From assembly GCF_014764405.1 (NCBI RefSeq), contig NZ_CP061725.1, forward strand, positions 4,464,001 through 4,528,000: a stretch of 64,000 nt of DNA. Direction: 5' to 3'. The notes beneath the pieces were generated by a model. That model saw nothing but the letters and a program-made list of their open reading frames with translations. It made no database searches and had not been told where the DNA came from. This document shows positions 62,759 through 64,000 of the stretch, piece by piece. The position numbers and the translations under genes are program-made. The DNA is from Micromonospora craniellae (GTDB lineage Bacteria > Actinomycetota > Actinomycetes > Mycobacteriales > Micromonosporaceae). Within the stretch, counting starts at the first letter, position 1. Each line of letters opens with the position of its first letter.

Positions 62759-63307
62759 TCAGTGGGCGGGCTCCAACGCCCGGCGCAGCAGCGCGAGCAG
62801 GGCGGCCCGCAGGTCTTCGTCGGACACCTCGGCGAACTGTCCGCAGGTCTCCGCGATGCCGGCGAGCAGCACCAGCGCGCAGATCCGGGCCGAGGCCCGG
62901 GCGGAGCGCCCGGCCAAGGCGTCGATGAGTCGCTCGGAGATCTCGTGGATGTGCGCGAAGTCGGGTTGTTGCAGCAGTTCCGGGAACTCGCAACGGAGCA
63001 GGGCGATCTCGCCACGGAACCGGACCGCGAGGTCGACGAAGCCCTCGGTGACGACCTGCTGGGCGCGGGCGGGGTCGGCCTGCGCGGCGATCCGGTCGTC
63101 CAACGCCTGCAACACCTCGATCGCGGGTGCCATCAGCTCGGTGAGGATCGCCTCCTTGTTGGCGAAGTGGTAGAGCACCGCAGCCTTGGAGCAGCCGACC
63201 TCGCGCGCGATGTCCTGCAACGAGGTGCCCCGGTAGCCGGTGGCAGCGAAGCGCCGGGTGGCAGCGGCGAGGATCTCGTCGTGGGTCTGCTGGGTCGGGC
63301 GGGCCAT
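62759..63307 (-). CDS. TetR-family repressor
   Basis: 182 residues. N-terminal HTH: THDEILAAATRRFAATGYRGTSLQDIAREVGCSKAAVLYHFANKEAIL; the rest is the helical ligand domain. ATG 63307 fits the family start; ATG 63319 is in frame upstream. Two perfect palindromes just upstream are its likely operators. Expected to repress itself and the MMPL exporter until an inducer binds. Confidence 0.95.
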   Translation of the reverse strand: MARPTQQTHDEILAAATRRFAATGYRGTSLQDIAREVGCSKAAVLYHFANKEAILTELMAPAIEVLQALDDRIAAQADPARAQQVVTEGFVDLAVRFRGEIALLRCEFPELLQQPDFAHIHEISERLIDALAGRSARASARICALVLLAGIAETCGQFAEVSDEDLRAALLALLRRALEPAH

Positions 63308-63321
63308 GGCAGCCAGCATGC

Positions 63322-63356
63322 CTGACCGATCGGTCAGGCTCTGACCGATCGGTCAG
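63322..63356 (-). promoter_or_regulatory. Twin TetR operators
   Basis: Two identical 16-bp palindromes CTGACCGATCGGTCAG at 63322-63337 and 63341-63356, centres 19 bp apart, right before the TetR gene start. The TGACCGATCGGTCA core is a familiar TetR-type operator. Confidence 0.88.
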
Positions 63357-63433
63357 ATGAGTGGTCTTCGCCACAGCCACCCGGGTTCGATTGGCTCTGG
63401 GGCCCTGTCCGCCCAGTACCCAGAATCGCGGGC

Positions 63434-63628
63434 ATGACCTTTACTGTGATCGATCGGGCGAATGCGCTGCGCGCGCTGCACCGCCCTGGTGACCCCATCG
63501 TCCTGCCCAACGCCTGGGACGCCGGCTCGGCCCGGGCCGTGGCCGACGCCGGATTCGCCGCCGTCGCCACCGGCAGCGCCGCCGTCGCCGAGTCGCTCGG
63601 CTACGCCGACGGCGAGCGCCTGGGCTGA
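63434..63628 (+). pseudogene. Truncated isocitrate lyase/PEP mutase-family gene
   Basis: 64 residues from ATG 63434: MTFTVIDRANALRALHRPGD, IVLPNAWDAGSARAVADAGFAAVATGSAAVAESLGYADGER. This is the normal start of a ~260-residue PEP mutase/isocitrate lyase-superfamily protein, including the first barrel strands, but the reading ends abruptly in LG-stop. No continuation in another frame was recognised in the next 270 bp. The Asp-rich catalytic part is missing, so it cannot be active. Confidence 0.78.
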
Positions 63629-63747
63629 GCGGGTGAGCTGGGCTGTTCGGGTGCGCCGGGTCGACTGCCGTGCGGAGGCGGCAGTGCCGAGCGTCACCTG
63701 CCGGTGGCGGAGCCGGGCGCCGCGTCACGGCGAGTGAGTCGAGCCGG

Positions 63748-63855
63748 CCGTCCACGCCCCAGTGCGCCTTTCGAGCTGAGGGCGTGGACGGATCGGCGGG
63801 GCTTCACCCACGCTCCAGCGGGCACTGTCGAGCTGCGGGCGTAGGCGGATCGGCG
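63748..63855. repeat. Imperfect tandem repeat with inverted arms
   Basis: Two ~47-bp units (63752-63798 and 63808-63855, period 56-57 bp) sharing TCGAGCTG-GGGCGT-G-CGGATCGGCG. In the first unit CCGTCCACGCCC (63748) and GGGCGTGGACGG (63780-63791) form a perfect 12-bp stem; the second copy has lost pairing. Otherwise the gap between the truncated gene and ligD is without genes. Confidence 0.6.
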
Positions 63856-63898
63856 CGTTCCGGTTGACCGCGTGTCGCGGTGGCGGGATGGTGAGCGG

Positions 63899-64000
63899 AT
63901 GAGTCGGGCGGACGAGACCCGGGACGGCGTGGCGCTGACCAACCTCGACCAGGCGCTCTTCGACGGGTCCGGCGCGATCAAGCGGGACCTGGTCGACTAC
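63899..64000 (+). CDS. ligD: LigD-type polymerase/primase domain protein, N-terminus (cut by right edge)
   Basis: 34 residues visible: MSRADETRDGVALTNLDQAL, FDGSGAIKRDLVDY. GVxLTNLDxxLF and the TKRDLVDYY-like helix are the start of bacterial LigD polymerase domains, which fill gaps in Ku-dependent non-homologous end joining. Only the first helices are present; whether a ligase or nuclease domain follows, and whether ku is adjacent, lies beyond the window. Confidence 0.75.
   Translation, partial: MSRADETRDGVALTNLDQALFDGSGAIKRDLVDY

Overview
The window is high-GC actinobacterial DNA, most likely from Micromonospora or a close relative in the Micromonosporaceae. The evidence is a nickel superoxide dismutase beside its own leader peptidase, the fused 2-oxoglutarate decarboxylase Kgd, XRE/DUF397 and DUF6104 proteins, many GTG starts with 4-bp overlaps, and two kinds of dispersed palindrome. 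The genus is inferred from gene content. No rRNA, tRNA, CRISPR array or insertion sequence was recognised.

Layout. 1-8.0 kb: sodN (cut by the edge) and sodX, malic enzyme, a deleted dehydrogenase, two paralogous lipoprotein hydrolases, a 55-residue membrane protein and the ackA-pta acetate operon. 8.1-12.3 kb: a cell-surface polysaccharide block (NodB deacetylase fused to a processive glycosyltransferase, and a GH6-like lipoprotein that lacks its catalytic acid). 12.1-18.2 kb: DUF6104 protein, Kgd and an ABC-2 exporter. 18.2-22.8 kb: a two-component system followed by an HtrA protease; the same direct-repeat box precedes the regulator gene and the protease gene. 22.9-33.5 kb: BON-domain remnant, glycosyltransferase, Ser/Thr kinase, patatin and PlsC-like lipid enzymes, CutA, a very large zinc-ribbon membrane protein, pterin dehydratase and an FHA protein. 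33.6-38.6 kb: rocD-ddaH, a repeat-rich membrane protein, an SDR enzyme and two overlapping small unknown genes. 38.7-40.9 kb: XRE/DUF397 pair and a Nei glycosylase.

40.9-47 kb: a secreted transglycosylase-like lectin protein, a membrane glycosyltransferase, and a patch of visibly lower GC with an orphan LuxR regulator and a small secreted cysteine protein ended by a 28-bp perfect stem. 46-51 kb: frameshifted phosphotransferase, WGR/beta-propeller protein, disulfide reductase and a GCS2-family ligase. 51-60 kb: chitinase, DedA, DUF1349 protein, trehalose-synthase-like GH13 enzyme, a reductase, small membrane proteins, a Gfo/Idh oxidoreductase, DUF2795 protein and an erythromycin-esterase-family protein. 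60-64 kb: MMPL exporter with its TetR repressor and twin operators, a truncated PEP-mutase-family gene, and the start of a LigD polymerase-domain gene.

Two themes cut across the window. First, six copies of a 55-bp asymmetric-loop palindrome lie mainly between convergent genes, and in two places supply the stop codon of a gene. Second, several genes carry internal deletions or single-base frameshifts (sodN, the dehydrogenase, the BON protein, the phosphotransferase, the PEP-mutase relative). These may be real decay or assembly errors; sequence alone cannot decide.
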